Positions 26,100 to 35,088 are shown, counted from the first letter of the stretch. The stretch is DNA of 64,000 nt from Bradyrhizobium frederickii (GCF_004570865.1 NZ_SPQS01000006.1:62001-126000), one strand, 5' to 3'. Translations and numbers: made by a program. Notes: generated from the letters alone by a model not told the origin.

Positions 26100-26528
26100 A
26101 TGACCGCCTACGACACCAACAACATCTTCGCGAAGATCCTGCGCGGCGAGCTGCCCTGCTACAAGGTCTACGAGGACGACCACGTGTTCGCCTTCCTCGA
26201 CATCATGCCGCGCGTCCCCGGCCACACGCTGGTGATCCCGAAGGCCCCTGCCCGCAACATTCTCGACATCGCGCCCGACGATTATGCCCATGTCGCCCGC
26301 GGCGCGAAGAAGATCGCACTCGCCGCGATGAAGGCCTTCAAGGCCGACGGCATCACCGTGCAGCAGTTCAACGAGCCCGCCGGCGGCCAGGTGGTGTTTC
26401 ACCTCCACATGCACGTGATGCCGCGCCACGACGGCGTGGCGATGCTGCCACCCGCCAGCCGCAAGGAAGATGCCAAGGTGCTGGAAGAAAACGCGGCGAA
26501 GCTGATCGCGGCGTTGAAGGCGGGGTAG
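26100..26528 (+). CDS. HIT family protein (HinT-like hydrolase)
   Basis: 142 aa. The histidine-triad motif HLHMHVMP (about residues 101-108) is intact, and the N-terminal run NIFAKILRGELPCYKVYEDD is the common HinT start. Family members hydrolyse purine nucleotide phosphoramidates such as AMP-lysine. Cytosolic dimer. It has a short upstream gap (66 bp) to the DUF482 acyltransferase and may be co-transcribed with it. Confidence 0.93.
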   Translation: MTAYDTNNIFAKILRGELPCYKVYEDDHVFAFLDIMPRVPGHTLVIPKAPARNILDIAPDDYAHVARGAKKIALAAMKAFKADGITVQQFNEPAGGQVVFHLHMHVMPRHDGVAMLPPASRKEDAKVLEENAAKLIAALKAG

Positions 26529-26541
26529 CCCCACAGCCTCC

Positions 26542-26632
26542 GTCATTGCGAGGAGCCCTTGCGACGAAGCAATCCAGGATCCCTCCGCGGAGGCAGTCTG
26601 GATTGCTTCGTCGCTTCGCTCCTCGCAATGAC
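26542..26632. repeat. Intergenic palindromic repeat, GTCATTGCGAG family
   Basis: Ends GTCATTGCGAG (26542-26552) and CTCGCAATGAC (26622-26632), with the same core AGCAATCCAGGATCCCTCCG as the copy at 24618. It lies between convergent genes (HIT and trmO). Confidence 0.9.
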
Positions 26633-26648
26633 GACGGAGAGAGCGTGC

Positions 26649-27140
26649 CTATTCCGTCTCGAAATCACCCTGCTGTGGCGCCGCCAGCGGGGTGAACTCG
26701 CACCGATCCGGCTTGATGTCGATCAGCGGCGTGTTGTCGAGGCAGTCGAGACCGCGCACCAGGATGGCGTTGCCCTCGATGCCGACCAGCTTCACGATCG
26801 ACGTGCCGATCGGGTTCGGCCGCACCGGCGAGCGCAGCGAGAATGTGCCCCGGGTCTTGTCGTTGTTCTTCGGACTCTGCAGGATGATGTCGCGGCGTGA
26901 CTGGTCGAGCCAGTAGAGCACCTCGAGATTGCTGTAGAAGTCGACGCCCTTGATGGCTGGCACGAACGGCTCGAAGATCTCGAGACGGCAGATCGGGCCA
27001 TCCTGACGCCCCTGCCGTGGCGTCTCCATCCGCGAGGTCCAGGGCGTGCGGATGCGGCCGATGAAGATCAGGCCGGCATCCTCCGCGGGCGGCAGCTCGA
27101 TGGCGACCTCGCCCTCGCGGAGCTCGTTCTTGCGAACCAT
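26649..27140 (-). CDS. tRNA (N6-threonylcarbamoyladenosine(37)-N6)-methyltransferase TrmO-like
   Basis: 163 aa, close to the core TsaA/TrmO domain length. It uses S-adenosylmethionine to methylate t6A37 of some tRNAs. Motifs: FIGRIRTPWTSRMETPRQGR, the acidic centre GVDFYSNLEVLYWLDQSRRD, and the RPNPIG signature (SPVRPNPIGTSIVKLVGIEG), then DCLDNTPLIDIKPD. Family members are also annotated simply as SAM-dependent methyltransferase. It is 30 bp downstream of azlD on the same strand and probably shares its transcript. Confidence 0.88.
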   Translation of the reverse strand: MVRKNELREGEVAIELPPAEDAGLIFIGRIRTPWTSRMETPRQGRQDGPICRLEIFEPFVPAIKGVDFYSNLEVLYWLDQSRRDIILQSPKNNDKTRGTFSLRSPVRPNPIGTSIVKLVGIEGNAILVRGLDCLDNTPLIDIKPDRCEFTPLAAPQQGDFETE

Positions 27141-27170
27141 ATTTCCAATTCCTTGCTGTCGAGCCGTGTT

Positions 27171-27521
27171 TTAGCCCAACCACCACTTGCCGGCCAGCAT
27201 GAAGACTTCGCCGGTCACGACGCCCGCAAAGATCGAGCGGCGCGTCAGCAGGAACACGACGAGACCGGCCGCCACCGCCCCATAGCGCAGACTATCAGGC
27301 ACGCCGGCCAGCGCGCCCGGCGGCTCGACCACGATCTGGGCGATGACGCCGGCGAGGATGGCGGTGGCGACCGCCCGCACCCAGACCAAGAGCTCGGAGC
27401 CTTCGTCGATGCCGCCGCCGAACCACAGGCCCAGCATGCGCCAGATCTGGTTGGGAACGACGCCGGCGACGAACAGCACCGCCAGCGCATGCCAGTCGCC
27501 GATGAGCTGCGCCGAGCTCAT
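27171..27521 (-). CDS. AzlD family membrane protein (branched-chain amino-acid exporter subunit)
   Basis: 116 aa with four predicted membrane segments and no signal peptide. It pairs with the AzlC protein encoded directly upstream to form an exporter for branched-chain amino acids or analogues. The segment VPNQIWRMLGLWFGGGIDEG and the later VWVRAVATAILAGVIAQIVV fit AzlD. Its ATG overlaps the AzlC stop (ATGA at 27518-27521), so translation is coupled. A much longer frame continues upstream inside azlC and is not real. Confidence 0.85.
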   Translation of the reverse strand: MSSAQLIGDWHALAVLFVAGVVPNQIWRMLGLWFGGGIDEGSELLVWVRAVATAILAGVIAQIVVEPPGALAGVPDSLRYGAVAAGLVVFLLTRRSIFAGVVTGEVFMLAGKWWLG

Positions 27522-28258
27522 GCGCGCACCTCCCGCCACCAATGCACGCCATAGGCGATCGTGCCCGCCACCACCCCGCTGACCAGGATATCGACGCCGG
27601 AGCTCAGCTTCGCGGCCAGCGGATACAGCACGATGCCGAGCACGAGCGCGACGACGTCGGCAACCTCGCGGCTGTTGCGCGCGGTCGAGAACAGGAAGGA
27701 CAGCGGCGTCAAGAGCAGGATCGCCGCGCCGAGCGTCTGCGTCAGATTGGCGGCGAGGAAATAGCCCACCGTGTTGGCAACGAGACAGACCGAGACAAGG
27801 CCGCAGCCGAGCCCGTGAACGAAGGCGATGCGCCGCTCGCGCGGCACCAGCGGCAGGAAGCGGTGGCATTCGACCCACAGCGTCACCGCGGTGAGATGCG
27901 CGGCAAAGACCAGCTCGCGCCGTTTGGTCGTCGGCGTGCGCATCAGCGGCAGCACCGAAACCACCATCGGAAACAGCCTGATAGCGCTGACGGTGACGGC
28001 AATCGCCGACTGGACGATGGTGGCGCCGGAGCCGAGCGTGGTGATCAGGATGATCTGCGCCGGCCCGGCCCAGACGAACAGCGTCGAGGCGAGCGCCCAG
28101 AGCAGGCTGAAATGGGTGTCATGCGCGAGCGCGCCGATGCCGAGATAGGTCACGAACAGCACGATGGTGAGGATCGTCTGCGTGACCGAGCGCAGGCCCC
28201 AGCCGAAGGCAAGCCAGGGGCTATTCCATTGCGGGGAATCGAGCGGGGGCAGCGCCAC
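27518..28258 (-). CDS. AzlC family branched-chain amino-acid permease
   Basis: 246 aa with seven to eight membrane segments. It is the large subunit of the AzlCD exporter family (BrnFE in Corynebacterium). Signature parts: LLWALASTLFVWAGPAQIIL, the sequence SAIRLFPMVVSVLPLMRTPT just after the third helix, and the final helices ending GVHWWREVRA. It is the first gene of azlC-azlD-trmO. No adjacent regulator gene is seen, so control is unknown. Confidence 0.88.
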   Translation of the reverse strand: MALPPLDSPQWNSPWLAFGWGLRSVTQTILTIVLFVTYLGIGALAHDTHFSLLWALASTLFVWAGPAQIILITTLGSGATIVQSAIAVTVSAIRLFPMVVSVLPLMRTPTTKRRELVFAAHLTAVTLWVECHRFLPLVPRERRIAFVHGLGCGLVSVCLVANTVGYFLAANLTQTLGAAILLLTPLSFLFSTARNSREVADVVALVLGIVLYPLAAKLSSGVDILVSGVVAGTIAYGVHWWREVRA

Positions 28259-28365
28259 GGGAGCTTTGGTCGGGGTTACAGAATCGTGCCCGCATAACGG
28301 GCAATGGGGGCATCCGCGTCAAGGAAGCCCGCGGCGGGGCTGGCATGCGTGACACACCCACCGCT

Positions 28366-28494
28366 GTCATTCCGGGGCGCGCCGCTTGGCGCGAGCTATG
28401 GTGCGCAATTGCGCATCTGAGAATCCATCGGGCCGGAGAAATTGCTGTGCGATGGATTCCGGCTCGCGCCCAAGAGGGCGCGCCCCGGAATGAC
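28366..28494. repeat. Intergenic palindromic repeat, GTCATTCCGGGGCG family
   Basis: 14-bp ends GTCATTCCGGGGCG and CGCCCCGGAATGAC; the core GAGCTATGGTGCGCAATTGC is shared with 59575-59699 with one difference over about 40 bases. Confidence 0.9.
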
Positions 28495-28515
28495 GAGTCG
28501 AGAGAGACGCGCCCC

Positions 28516-29469
28516 CTACCCGCTCACACCCCTGTTCCTCAGCACGAAGCACGCCCCGCCGGCTTTCCGGATCCGGTTGCACAAATCATCCGCCTCGTTG
28601 CGCGTCTCAGTGCCGATGCGCACCTGGTAGAACGCGCGCGTGCCGCGGCTGCGCATCACCGAGGACAGCAGGCTCGGGTCGCGGTCGCCGATCACCGAAT
28701 TGAGCCGCGTCACCGCACGGGAGTACATCGCCAGCGCTCTGTTGCGGTCGAAGCCGGCGGCGAGCTGGACGCCCCAGGCCTTGGCGGCCGCAAGCTCCAC
28801 GTGCTGCTCGAGCTCGGCGACGAAGGCATTCGGTGCGCGCTTCAATAGCGCCATCAGATCGCGGCAGCTCGTCGGCGGTGAGCTTGGCGGTCCCTTGCCG
28901 GTCGCTCCTGCCTTGGCCCAGGCATCGACGCTGGTGCCGGTGATGGCATAGACGTAGTTGCGGGTCTGCTCCGGCATTCCGCCGGTCCCGGCGAGCCATT
29001 CCTGCACGCGCCGCGGGCCGGCATTGTAGGCCGCCGCGGCGAGGCCGAGATTGCCGAACTGGTTGCGCAGCTCGCTCAGAAATTCCGCCGACTTCGGCAG
29101 CGCCTGCACCGGATTGAACGGATCGAGCAGCCCGCGCTCGCTTGCCGTGCCCGGCATGAACTGCGCGATCCCTTGTGCGTGCTCGCCGCTGCGCGTCATG
29201 GGGCCGACCGCGTCGGCCTGGAAGCGGCTCTCCTGCCAGATCACCCGGGCGAAGAATTCCAGCGGGAGATTGGCATCGCGCGCCGCCGCCTCCACGATCA
29301 GGCAGATCGATTCCCGCGTGTCGCTCTCGCGGGCGTCCTTCGGCTGCTCCGGCGGCTTCGCCGGTTCCTCGGCTTTCGGAGGCACGTCAGGGGCCGGCGC
29401 CTCCTCCGCCAGCGCCGGCGACAGCACGAGGGCCTGGCACAAGACAGCGATAACCCGAGCTATTTGCAT
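28516..29469 (-). CDS. Lytic transglycosylase (SLT domain), secreted
   Basis: 317 aa. A signal peptide (MQIARVIAVLCQALVLSPAL, cut near ALA-EE) is followed by a Pro/Glu-rich linker (about 22-50), then the SLT goose-lysozyme fold: catalytic E80 in VIWQESRFQADAVGP, then AQGIAQFMPGTA and AAAYNAGPRRVQEW. It cleaves the beta-1,4 bond between MurNAc and GlcNAc to form the anhydro end. The C-terminal part after residue 180 resembles a sporulation-related, SPOR-like region (VRIGTETRNEADDLCNRIRK), probably for septal peptidoglycan binding. The start at 29469 gives the clean signal peptide. Confidence 0.9.
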   Translation of the reverse strand: MQIARVIAVLCQALVLSPALAEEAPAPDVPPKAEEPAKPPEQPKDARESDTRESICLIVEAAARDANLPLEFFARVIWQESRFQADAVGPMTRSGEHAQGIAQFMPGTASERGLLDPFNPVQALPKSAEFLSELRNQFGNLGLAAAAYNAGPRRVQEWLAGTGGMPEQTRNYVYAITGTSVDAWAKAGATGKGPPSSPPTSCRDLMALLKRAPNAFVAELEQHVELAAAKAWGVQLAAGFDRNRALAMYSRAVTRLNSVIGDRDPSLLSSVMRSRGTRAFYQVRIGTETRNEADDLCNRIRKAGGACFVLRNRGVSG

Positions 29470-29557
29470 GGCATCGACGTGACAGGACAAATCGGACCTT
29501 GACTTGGAACCCCAGCCAACTAGCAACAGACGGCAGTATCAACGCAGGTCCGGCCCG

Positions 29558-30196
29558 ATGGTGACAATCTTTTTTGATCTCGACGGCACCCTTACGAACC
29601 CGAAGCCGGGGATCACGCGCTCGATCCAGTACGCGCTGGCGCGGCTGGACGTCGCGGTGCCGAGCGAGGACGAACTGACCTGGTGCATCGGGCCGCCGCT
29701 GCATGCCAGCCTGAAGAAGCTCACCGGAACCGACGAACTCGCCGACCGCGCATTGCTGCTCTATCGCGAGCGCTTCAGCGATATCGGCCTGTTCGAGAAC
29801 GAGGCCTATGCCGGCATCGTGGACACGCTGACGACGCTTGCCGCGACCAACCAGCGCATGTTCGTCGCGACCAGCAAGCCCGCGGTCTACGCCACCCGCA
29901 TCGTCGATCATTTCGGCCTGAAGCCGTATTTCGAGCGCGTGTTCGGCTCCGAGCTCGACGGCACGCGCGTCGACAAGCGCGACCTGCTGCGCTATGCGCT
30001 GGACGAGACGAAGGTCGATGCCGGGAGCGCGATCATGATCGGCGACCGCAGCCATGACGTGGTCGGCGCCCGCACCAACGGCATGACCGCGATCGGCGTG
30101 CTCTACGGCTATGGCAGCGAGGCCGAGCTGAAGGACGCCGGCGCGCATCACATCTGCGCCGCGCATCCCGAGCTGCTCGGCCATTGTGTGGCTTGA
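29558..30196 (+). CDS. HAD-family hydrolase (phosphoglycolate-phosphatase-like)
   Basis: 212 aa. HAD motif I is FFDLDGTLTNPKP (nucleophile Asp at residue 6), motif II is the Thr/Ser in MFVATSKPAVYA, and motif IV is MIGDRSHDVVGA. The alpha-helical cap (about 15-90) makes it a C1-capped phosphatase, like phosphoglycolate phosphatase or the YjjG-like nucleotidases. Natural substrate unknown. The frame continues 54 bp upstream, but MVTIFFDLDGT is the normal start. Confidence 0.9.
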   Translation: MVTIFFDLDGTLTNPKPGITRSIQYALARLDVAVPSEDELTWCIGPPLHASLKKLTGTDELADRALLLYRERFSDIGLFENEAYAGIVDTLTTLAATNQRMFVATSKPAVYATRIVDHFGLKPYFERVFGSELDGTRVDKRDLLRYALDETKVDAGSAIMIGDRSHDVVGARTNGMTAIGVLYGYGSEAELKDAGAHHICAAHPELLGHCVA

Positions 30197-30224
30197 CGTA
30201 GGCCGTCTTTTCGCGCGGCGACGA

Positions 30225-31241
30225 TCAGCTCGCCGCCGCCGCGATGTCCGTAGGCTCGACGGTATCGGCCGGCAACGCGAACTGCTCGACGCGCTGGTAC
30301 CGATTCTTGTTGAGGAGCAGCCGCGTCACGTCCGGGCGCGAATAATGCCCGGCCGGATCGGCAGCATTCTTGGCGACGCCGATGGCGCCGAGATCGATCT
30401 CGGCGATCAACAGTCCCTCCTGGTCCGGCGCGAGCTTGTCGCCTATCTGGCTGCCGTCGGGGCCGTAGATCGCGGCAAAGCCGCCGCCGGCATGGAGCAG
30501 CGCGTGCTTGTCCGGCCGGTCACAGAGCTCGTCGATCATCGCCTGCGACACCGTCGCGCAAGGCGCCAGCACGAAGCATGAGCCTTCCACCGCATAGACG
30601 CGCGAGGCGGCGTTGTTGACCTCGGCCCCGAGCGCCGGCGCGAAGGGATCGTAGAGCGAGAAGCTCGGCCAGGCCGCGACATGCACCTGCTCGTTCTGGG
30701 CGTACATCGCGTATTTCGACAGCGGCTGCAGATGCTCCCAGCAGCACAGCGCGCCGAGCCGGCCGATGTCGGGCCGCGCGTGCACGGCAAGGTCGCTGCC
30801 GTCGCCCTCGCCATAGACAGTGCGCTCGGCATGGGTCGGCCGCAGCTTCCGGCGTTTGGCGATGGTCTCGCCGTCGGGCCCGATCAGCCATTGCGCCAGA
30901 TAGAGGCTGCCGCCGTCGCGCTCGGACAGGCCGATCACGGCGGTGAGCTTGGCCTTGCGCACGGCATCGCGCAGCCGTTCGGCCTGCGGGCTGTCATAGG
31001 CCAGCGAATTGTCGAAATAGCGCTGCACGAAGCCGCGGCCGATCGCCCAGGCCGGCGAGTCGATCCAGATATGCCAGGGATAGCCGGGAATGAAAGCCTC
31101 CGGGAAGGCGATCAGCTTGGCACCCTTCTCGGCGGCCTCCCTGATCAGCGCGACCGACTTGTCGATCGAGGCGTCGAGGTCGAGCCAGGCCGGCGCCGCC
31201 TGCACCACCGCCACCTTGTATTTCGGATGTTCGATGCCCAT
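30225..31241 (-). CDS. Nitrilase
   Basis: 338 aa, carbon-nitrogen hydrolase fold, converting a nitrile to a carboxylate and ammonia. The triad is complete: E48 (FPEAFIPGYPW), K132 (KRRKLRPTHAER), C167 (LGALCCWEHLQPL). The CWEH run and the length of 338 aa mark the true nitrilase branch rather than amidases or cyanide dihydratases. I start at 31241, where GGAGG lies five bases upstream; an in-frame ATG at 31274 lacks this. It is divergent from an AraC regulator, an arrangement known for rhodococcal NitR. Confidence 0.92.
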   Translation of the reverse strand: MGIEHPKYKVAVVQAAPAWLDLDASIDKSVALIREAAEKGAKLIAFPEAFIPGYPWHIWIDSPAWAIGRGFVQRYFDNSLAYDSPQAERLRDAVRKAKLTAVIGLSERDGGSLYLAQWLIGPDGETIAKRRKLRPTHAERTVYGEGDGSDLAVHARPDIGRLGALCCWEHLQPLSKYAMYAQNEQVHVAAWPSFSLYDPFAPALGAEVNNAASRVYAVEGSCFVLAPCATVSQAMIDELCDRPDKHALLHAGGGFAAIYGPDGSQIGDKLAPDQEGLLIAEIDLGAIGVAKNAADPAGHYSRPDVTRLLLNKNRYQRVEQFALPADTVEPTDIAAAAS

Positions 31242-31437
31242 TCCCGCCTCCATTGCCGGTTGATCGGAAGCCATCTCCGATGCACTCTATTGGACCAAAG
31301 CGGGCGATCGAGCGCTCGACCGCGGCGGAACAAAAACTCGACCGGGTGGAATTCCTGCCGGGTACGGGATTTGCCTCCGGTCAGGCCGGGTCCGTCTATT
31401 GGCGGTTTTGCTGGACGGGAAAAGGAAGGCTTTCCAG

Positions 31438-32394
31438 ATGCCAATCCAGTTCACGACGGACGGCAGCCCGGCCCATCGGCGGCTCGCGCTCTGGCAGGAC
31501 ATCGTCTGCGACGTCTTCGTCGGGCTCGACTGCAAGTCCGATCTCGGCAGCGCCTTTCGCGGCTCGGTCACGCAAGCTACGCTCGGCAAGGCCGTATGCT
31601 CCGAGGTTTGCTCCGATCGCCAGCATGTGTTCCGGACACCCTCCCGCATTGCGCGCTCGGATCAGGATTTCGTCCTGGTCGCGCTCGGCCATCGCGGCGA
31701 CGGCGGCGTGGTGCAGGACGGCCGCGAGACCGTGATCCATCCCGGCGAGTTCGCCCTCTACGACACCACGCGCCCCTATGAGCTGACGTTCAACGATCCT
31801 TTCACGCAGTCCATCTTCAAGGTGCCGCGGGAGATGTTGCAGCGCCGGCTCGGCAGCACCGAGACGCTGACCGCGATGTCGTTCGGCGGCGACGCACCGC
31901 TCGAGCGGCTCGCCTATGATTTCATCTTCCGGCTTTGTCAGAGCGCCGACCGGCTCGCGTCCGACGGTGCCGCCGCATTGTCGGAGCAAGCCGTCGATCT
32001 GCTCGCGATGGCGCTGAGCGAACGGCTCGGAAAGACATCGCTGCCGTCCTCGACCCACCGCTCGGCCCTGCTCTACCGGTTGAAGACGCACATCCGCGCG
32101 CATCTCTCCGATCCCGACCTCTCGCTCGCGGAGACCGCCGGCGCGCTCGGCATCTCGCCGCGTTACGTCAACGATCTTCTCGCCGACGAGGACACCTCCT
32201 TCCAGCGCCATGTTCTTGCCGAACGCCTCGCCCGATGCCGGCGCGACCTCGCTTCGCCCGTGCTCGCCCATCGCCACATCAGCGAGGTCGCATTCGGCTG
32301 GGGCTTCAACGACCTCTCGCATTTCGGCCGCGTCTTCCGCGAGCATTTCGGAATGTCGCCGCGCGACTTCAGGCAGAGCCAGTTGCGGCACTGA
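31438..32394 (+). CDS. AraC-family transcriptional regulator (nitrilase-associated)
   Basis: 318 aa. The N-terminal half (about 1-190) is an AraC-binding-like effector domain with GEFALYDTTRPYELTFNDPF, and the C-terminal 100 residues hold two helix-turn-helix motifs (SLAETAGALGISPRYVNDLL; HISEVAFGWGFNDLSHFGRV). The ending FREHFGMSPRDFRQSQ is the AraC signature. Ribosome site AAGGAAGG at 31422-31429. It is divergent from the nitrilase and is the most probable nitrile-responsive activator. The intergenic space (31242-31437) shows no clear palindrome. Confidence 0.92.
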   Translation: MPIQFTTDGSPAHRRLALWQDIVCDVFVGLDCKSDLGSAFRGSVTQATLGKAVCSEVCSDRQHVFRTPSRIARSDQDFVLVALGHRGDGGVVQDGRETVIHPGEFALYDTTRPYELTFNDPFTQSIFKVPREMLQRRLGSTETLTAMSFGGDAPLERLAYDFIFRLCQSADRLASDGAAALSEQAVDLLAMALSERLGKTSLPSSTHRSALLYRLKTHIRAHLSDPDLSLAETAGALGISPRYVNDLLADEDTSFQRHVLAERLARCRRDLASPVLAHRHISEVAFGWGFNDLSHFGRVFREHFGMSPRDFRQSQLRH

Positions 32395-32725
32395 CACCCG
32401 TCAGCCATCACCTTAAGCCTTCGTCTCGGACGAAGGCAATGCTCGCCAAGTCCAGATTGTCTTGCCACCTCGCGTGCCTCAGGCTGGCACGCATGAGGAC
32501 TCAGTCAACAATAAGCGGATCGGAACTACTGCTCAGCGTAATCGCGATCCGGCTCGCGGTGTTGGTCGTGGTAGGCTGGAGCCTGACGCTCTTGCCGCGG
32601 CAGGTTCACAACAGCGAAACTGCTTGCTTCCCCTCACCCTCGGCAAAGTTCGAGGCGCAAGCAACAGCGAAGTTGACCGGCTCGCGCCTCGCCGATACTG
32701 GGTTCGATGACATGCGCCTGCACGA
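32395..32725. other. Intergenic stretch without a supported gene
   Basis: 331 bp between the AraC gene and the binding-protein gene. An ATG frame at 32493-32729 would give a 78-aa protein with one hydrophobic stretch (ELLLSVIAIRLAVLVVVGWS), but the rest is unlike a protein and there is no ribosome site. No terminator hairpin or repeat of the other families was found here. Confidence 0.4.
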
Positions 32726-33628
32726 TTAGGGCGTGAGCGCATCGCTGGGAGACGCCACCCGGGCCTTCATTGCCTCACTCATGGGAAGCTGGAGGTTTTG
32801 TCCCTTGGGCGGGATCGGCGCCTCGAACCACTTGGCATACAGCTTGTCGAACGCACCGGATGCCATCTTCTCCTTGATCGCGGCATCGACCAGCGCCTTG
32901 AACTCCGGATCGTCCCTGCGGATCATCAGCCCGTAATAGGACGGCGCGTAGCTCGCCACCAACATGCGGAACGCCTTGGGATTGGACGCGTTTGCGACCA
33001 GCCCGGCGATCAGGATGTCGTCCTCGAACCACGCTGTCGCTCTTCCCGTTTCCAACATCAGCAGCGACTCGGCATGGTCCTTGGCCTGAACGATCATCAC
33101 ATTCAGCTTCTGATCGTCGATAACCTTCTTGGCAACCGCGAAATTCAGCGAGCCCTGCGTGATGACGACCGTCTGCCCGTCGAGGCCTTTCGGCTCAGTC
33201 ACCCCCGAGGCGGCGGATACCAGCCAGCGCGGCGATGCCACATAGGTCGCAACGGAAAACGCGACCTGCTTCTGCCGCTCGGCGGTGTTGGTCGTGCTGC
33301 CGCACTCGACGTCGATCGTGCCGTTCTGAAGCAGTGGAATGCGGTTGGACGCATTCACCGGGACGTAGTCGATGCCCAGTTCCGGCCGCCGCAGCGCGAT
33401 CCTGATCTTGTCGGCCACCGCTGAGCAAAGATCGAGTGAAAGCCCGGTGGGCTTCTGATCCGATCCAAGATAGGCGAATGGAATCGAAGCCTCGCGATAG
33501 CCGAGGGAGATCTTGCCGACCTCCTTGATCTTGTCGAGGGTCGGACTCGCGGCCTGCGCTGCCGGCATCTGGAACAGGGCGAGCGACGTGGCGGCAAGAA
33601 CGAGCTTGGACGAATGTCTGCGGATCAT
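32726..33628 (-). CDS. Amino-acid ABC transporter substrate-binding protein (GltI-like)
   Basis: 300 aa, periplasmic. Signal peptide about 1-26 (ends PAAQAA), then a type II periplasmic binding fold. Diagnostic parts: LDKIKEVGKISLGYREASIP, GTIDVECGSTTNTAERQKQV, GLDGQTVVITQGS and ETGRATAWFEDDILIAGLVA. These match the glutamate/aspartate GltI branch. No permease or ATPase gene is next to it, so it is an orphan receptor. It is 19 bp downstream of the dialkylglycine-decarboxylase-like gene and probably supplies an amino-acid-like substrate for that enzyme. Confidence 0.9.
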   Translation of the reverse strand: MIRRHSSKLVLAATSLALFQMPAAQAASPTLDKIKEVGKISLGYREASIPFAYLGSDQKPTGLSLDLCSAVADKIRIALRRPELGIDYVPVNASNRIPLLQNGTIDVECGSTTNTAERQKQVAFSVATYVASPRWLVSAASGVTEPKGLDGQTVVITQGSLNFAVAKKVIDDQKLNVMIVQAKDHAESLLMLETGRATAWFEDDILIAGLVANASNPKAFRMLVASYAPSYYGLMIRRDDPEFKALVDAAIKEKMASGAFDKLYAKWFEAPIPPKGQNLQLPMSEAMKARVASPSDALTP

Positions 33629-33647
33629 GTCAGCCTCCGGACTGTGC

Positions 33648-34970
33648 TCAAGCGGCGGGGTTTCGCGACAGCTCGTCGAGGCTTTCCCGCAAGGCGCGAT
33701 CCAGGATATCGACGGCGCGGTCGATCTCCTCGGACGAGACGGTGAGCGGCGGCGCGATACGCCATACCGATCCGCGTTCGGGCCGGCGGCGTATGTTCAT
33801 GCTCAGCCCGTATTCGAAGCACTTCTTGGTCGTCAGCCCGCCGAGCTGATGAGCCGCGCGCCGGCTGTTGCGATCGGTGACGAGCTCGACGCCGAGCAGA
33901 AGGCCCATGCCCCTGATGTCGCCGATCTGCTCGTATTTCTGCTGGAGCCCTTCGAACCGCCCACGCAGATAGCTGCCCATGACGTTGGCGCGCTCGACGA
34001 GCTTCTCCTCGGTAATCACGCGGAGCACCGCGAGCCCGACCTCCGCCAGCAGCGGGTCGGAGACGTGACTGGTGTAGTAAGTGAAGTGATCGTCGTGCAG
34101 TTTTCTCTCGATCGCTTCGGTGGTCGAAACCGCCGCGAGTGGCAGCCCGCCGCCGAGCGTCTTCGACATTGTCATGATGTCGGGCACGACGCCGAAATAT
34201 TCCGATCCTGTCTTCTTGCCGATGCGCCCAAACGCGGTCTGGGCCTCGTCGAAGATCAACAGCATGCCGCGTTCGTCGGCGGCCTTGCGTAGCGCTTCCA
34301 TGAAGGCTTTCGGCGGCACCAGCACGCCGCCGGCGCTGATCACGGGCTCGGCAATGATCGCAGCCCCCCGGCCGCTCGACTGCATGTCGAACATTTTGAG
34401 CGCGAGCTCAAGATTGGCGAGCGCGGATTCTTCGTCGCTGCCCTTCGCGATATAGGGCCGATAGGCGTTCGGCTCGGGGATCACGAACACGCCGGGCGGC
34501 GGCACGCCATAGCCTTTGCGATCGCTCGCCATCGAGACCGAGGCCGCGCCGCCGGTGATGCCGTGCCAGGAGCCGCCGAGGACGAGCACCTCGTAGCCGC
34601 CGGTGTACATCTTGGCCATCCGAAGCGCGACTTCGGTCGCTTCCGAACCGGTGTTGATGAAGATCGAGCGCTTGAGGTCGCCGGGCAGCCAGTCCTTCGC
34701 CAGCACCTGGGCAAGCTCAGCGACGACTTCGGGTATCATCCCGCTGAAGAGATGGAAGGCCTTCTTACCCGCCCGCTCCACCGCCGCGACGATGGCGGGA
34801 TGGTTGTGGCCGATCGTCGCGCACATCTGCCCCGAAGTGAAATCGAGATAGTCGCGCCCGTCGCTGTCGGTAACGATCGTCCCCTTCGCGGAGGTGAAGA
34901 GGTTCGGGAACACGTCTCCGCCGTACCGGACCAGAAATTCATCGGCGGCATGTTTCAGCGCTGAAGTCAT
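33648..34970 (-). CDS. Class III PLP enzyme, 2,2-dialkylglycine decarboxylase-like
   Basis: 440 aa, close to the 433 aa of DgdA, the enzyme that decarboxylates 2,2-dialkylglycines (for example 2-aminoisobutyrate) and then transaminates pyruvate. Sequence matches to DgdA include FTSGQM (the DgdA active-site Gln), HLFSGMI, the Trp of SWHGITG, PNAYRPYI, LIFDEAQTAFGR, the PLP Lys in MSKTLGGGLPLAAVS, YTSHVSDPLLAEVG and WRIAPPLTV (substrate-carboxylate Arg). An ordinary amino-acid or omega aminotransferase is less likely because these residues occur together. ATG 34970 begins the protein; the longer frame to 35183 lacks similarity. It is divergent from a LysR gene, as dgdA is from dgdR. Confidence 0.85.
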   Translation of the reverse strand: MTSALKHAADEFLVRYGGDVFPNLFTSAKGTIVTDSDGRDYLDFTSGQMCATIGHNHPAIVAAVERAGKKAFHLFSGMIPEVVAELAQVLAKDWLPGDLKRSIFINTGSEATEVALRMAKMYTGGYEVLVLGGSWHGITGGAASVSMASDRKGYGVPPPGVFVIPEPNAYRPYIAKGSDEESALANLELALKMFDMQSSGRGAAIIAEPVISAGGVLVPPKAFMEALRKAADERGMLLIFDEAQTAFGRIGKKTGSEYFGVVPDIMTMSKTLGGGLPLAAVSTTEAIERKLHDDHFTYYTSHVSDPLLAEVGLAVLRVITEEKLVERANVMGSYLRGRFEGLQQKYEQIGDIRGMGLLLGVELVTDRNSRRAAHQLGGLTTKKCFEYGLSMNIRRRPERGSVWRIAPPLTVSSEEIDRAVDILDRALRESLDELSRNPAA

Positions 34971-35088
34971 GGGGGTCTCCTCGGGCAAGCGGCATCCGCC
35001 GCACGGCTCCGCGGCGCGGCGATGCGGAGTCCGCTCACCGGTCTCGGGTCGGGTTTCGGGCACGAAGCTGTTGCGTCGGGGCGTTCGC

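Noticed and set aside
24618..26632. The two GTCATTGCGAG repeats as direct repeats of a 2-kb mobile element
   Set aside because: Both are self-contained palindromes seen as solitary units elsewhere, and the genes between (DUF482, HIT) are core-like, with no transposase.
32493..32729. 78-codon frame with a hydrophobic segment after the AraC gene
   Set aside because: No ribosome site; the second half is not protein-like; overlaps the end of the SBP gene.
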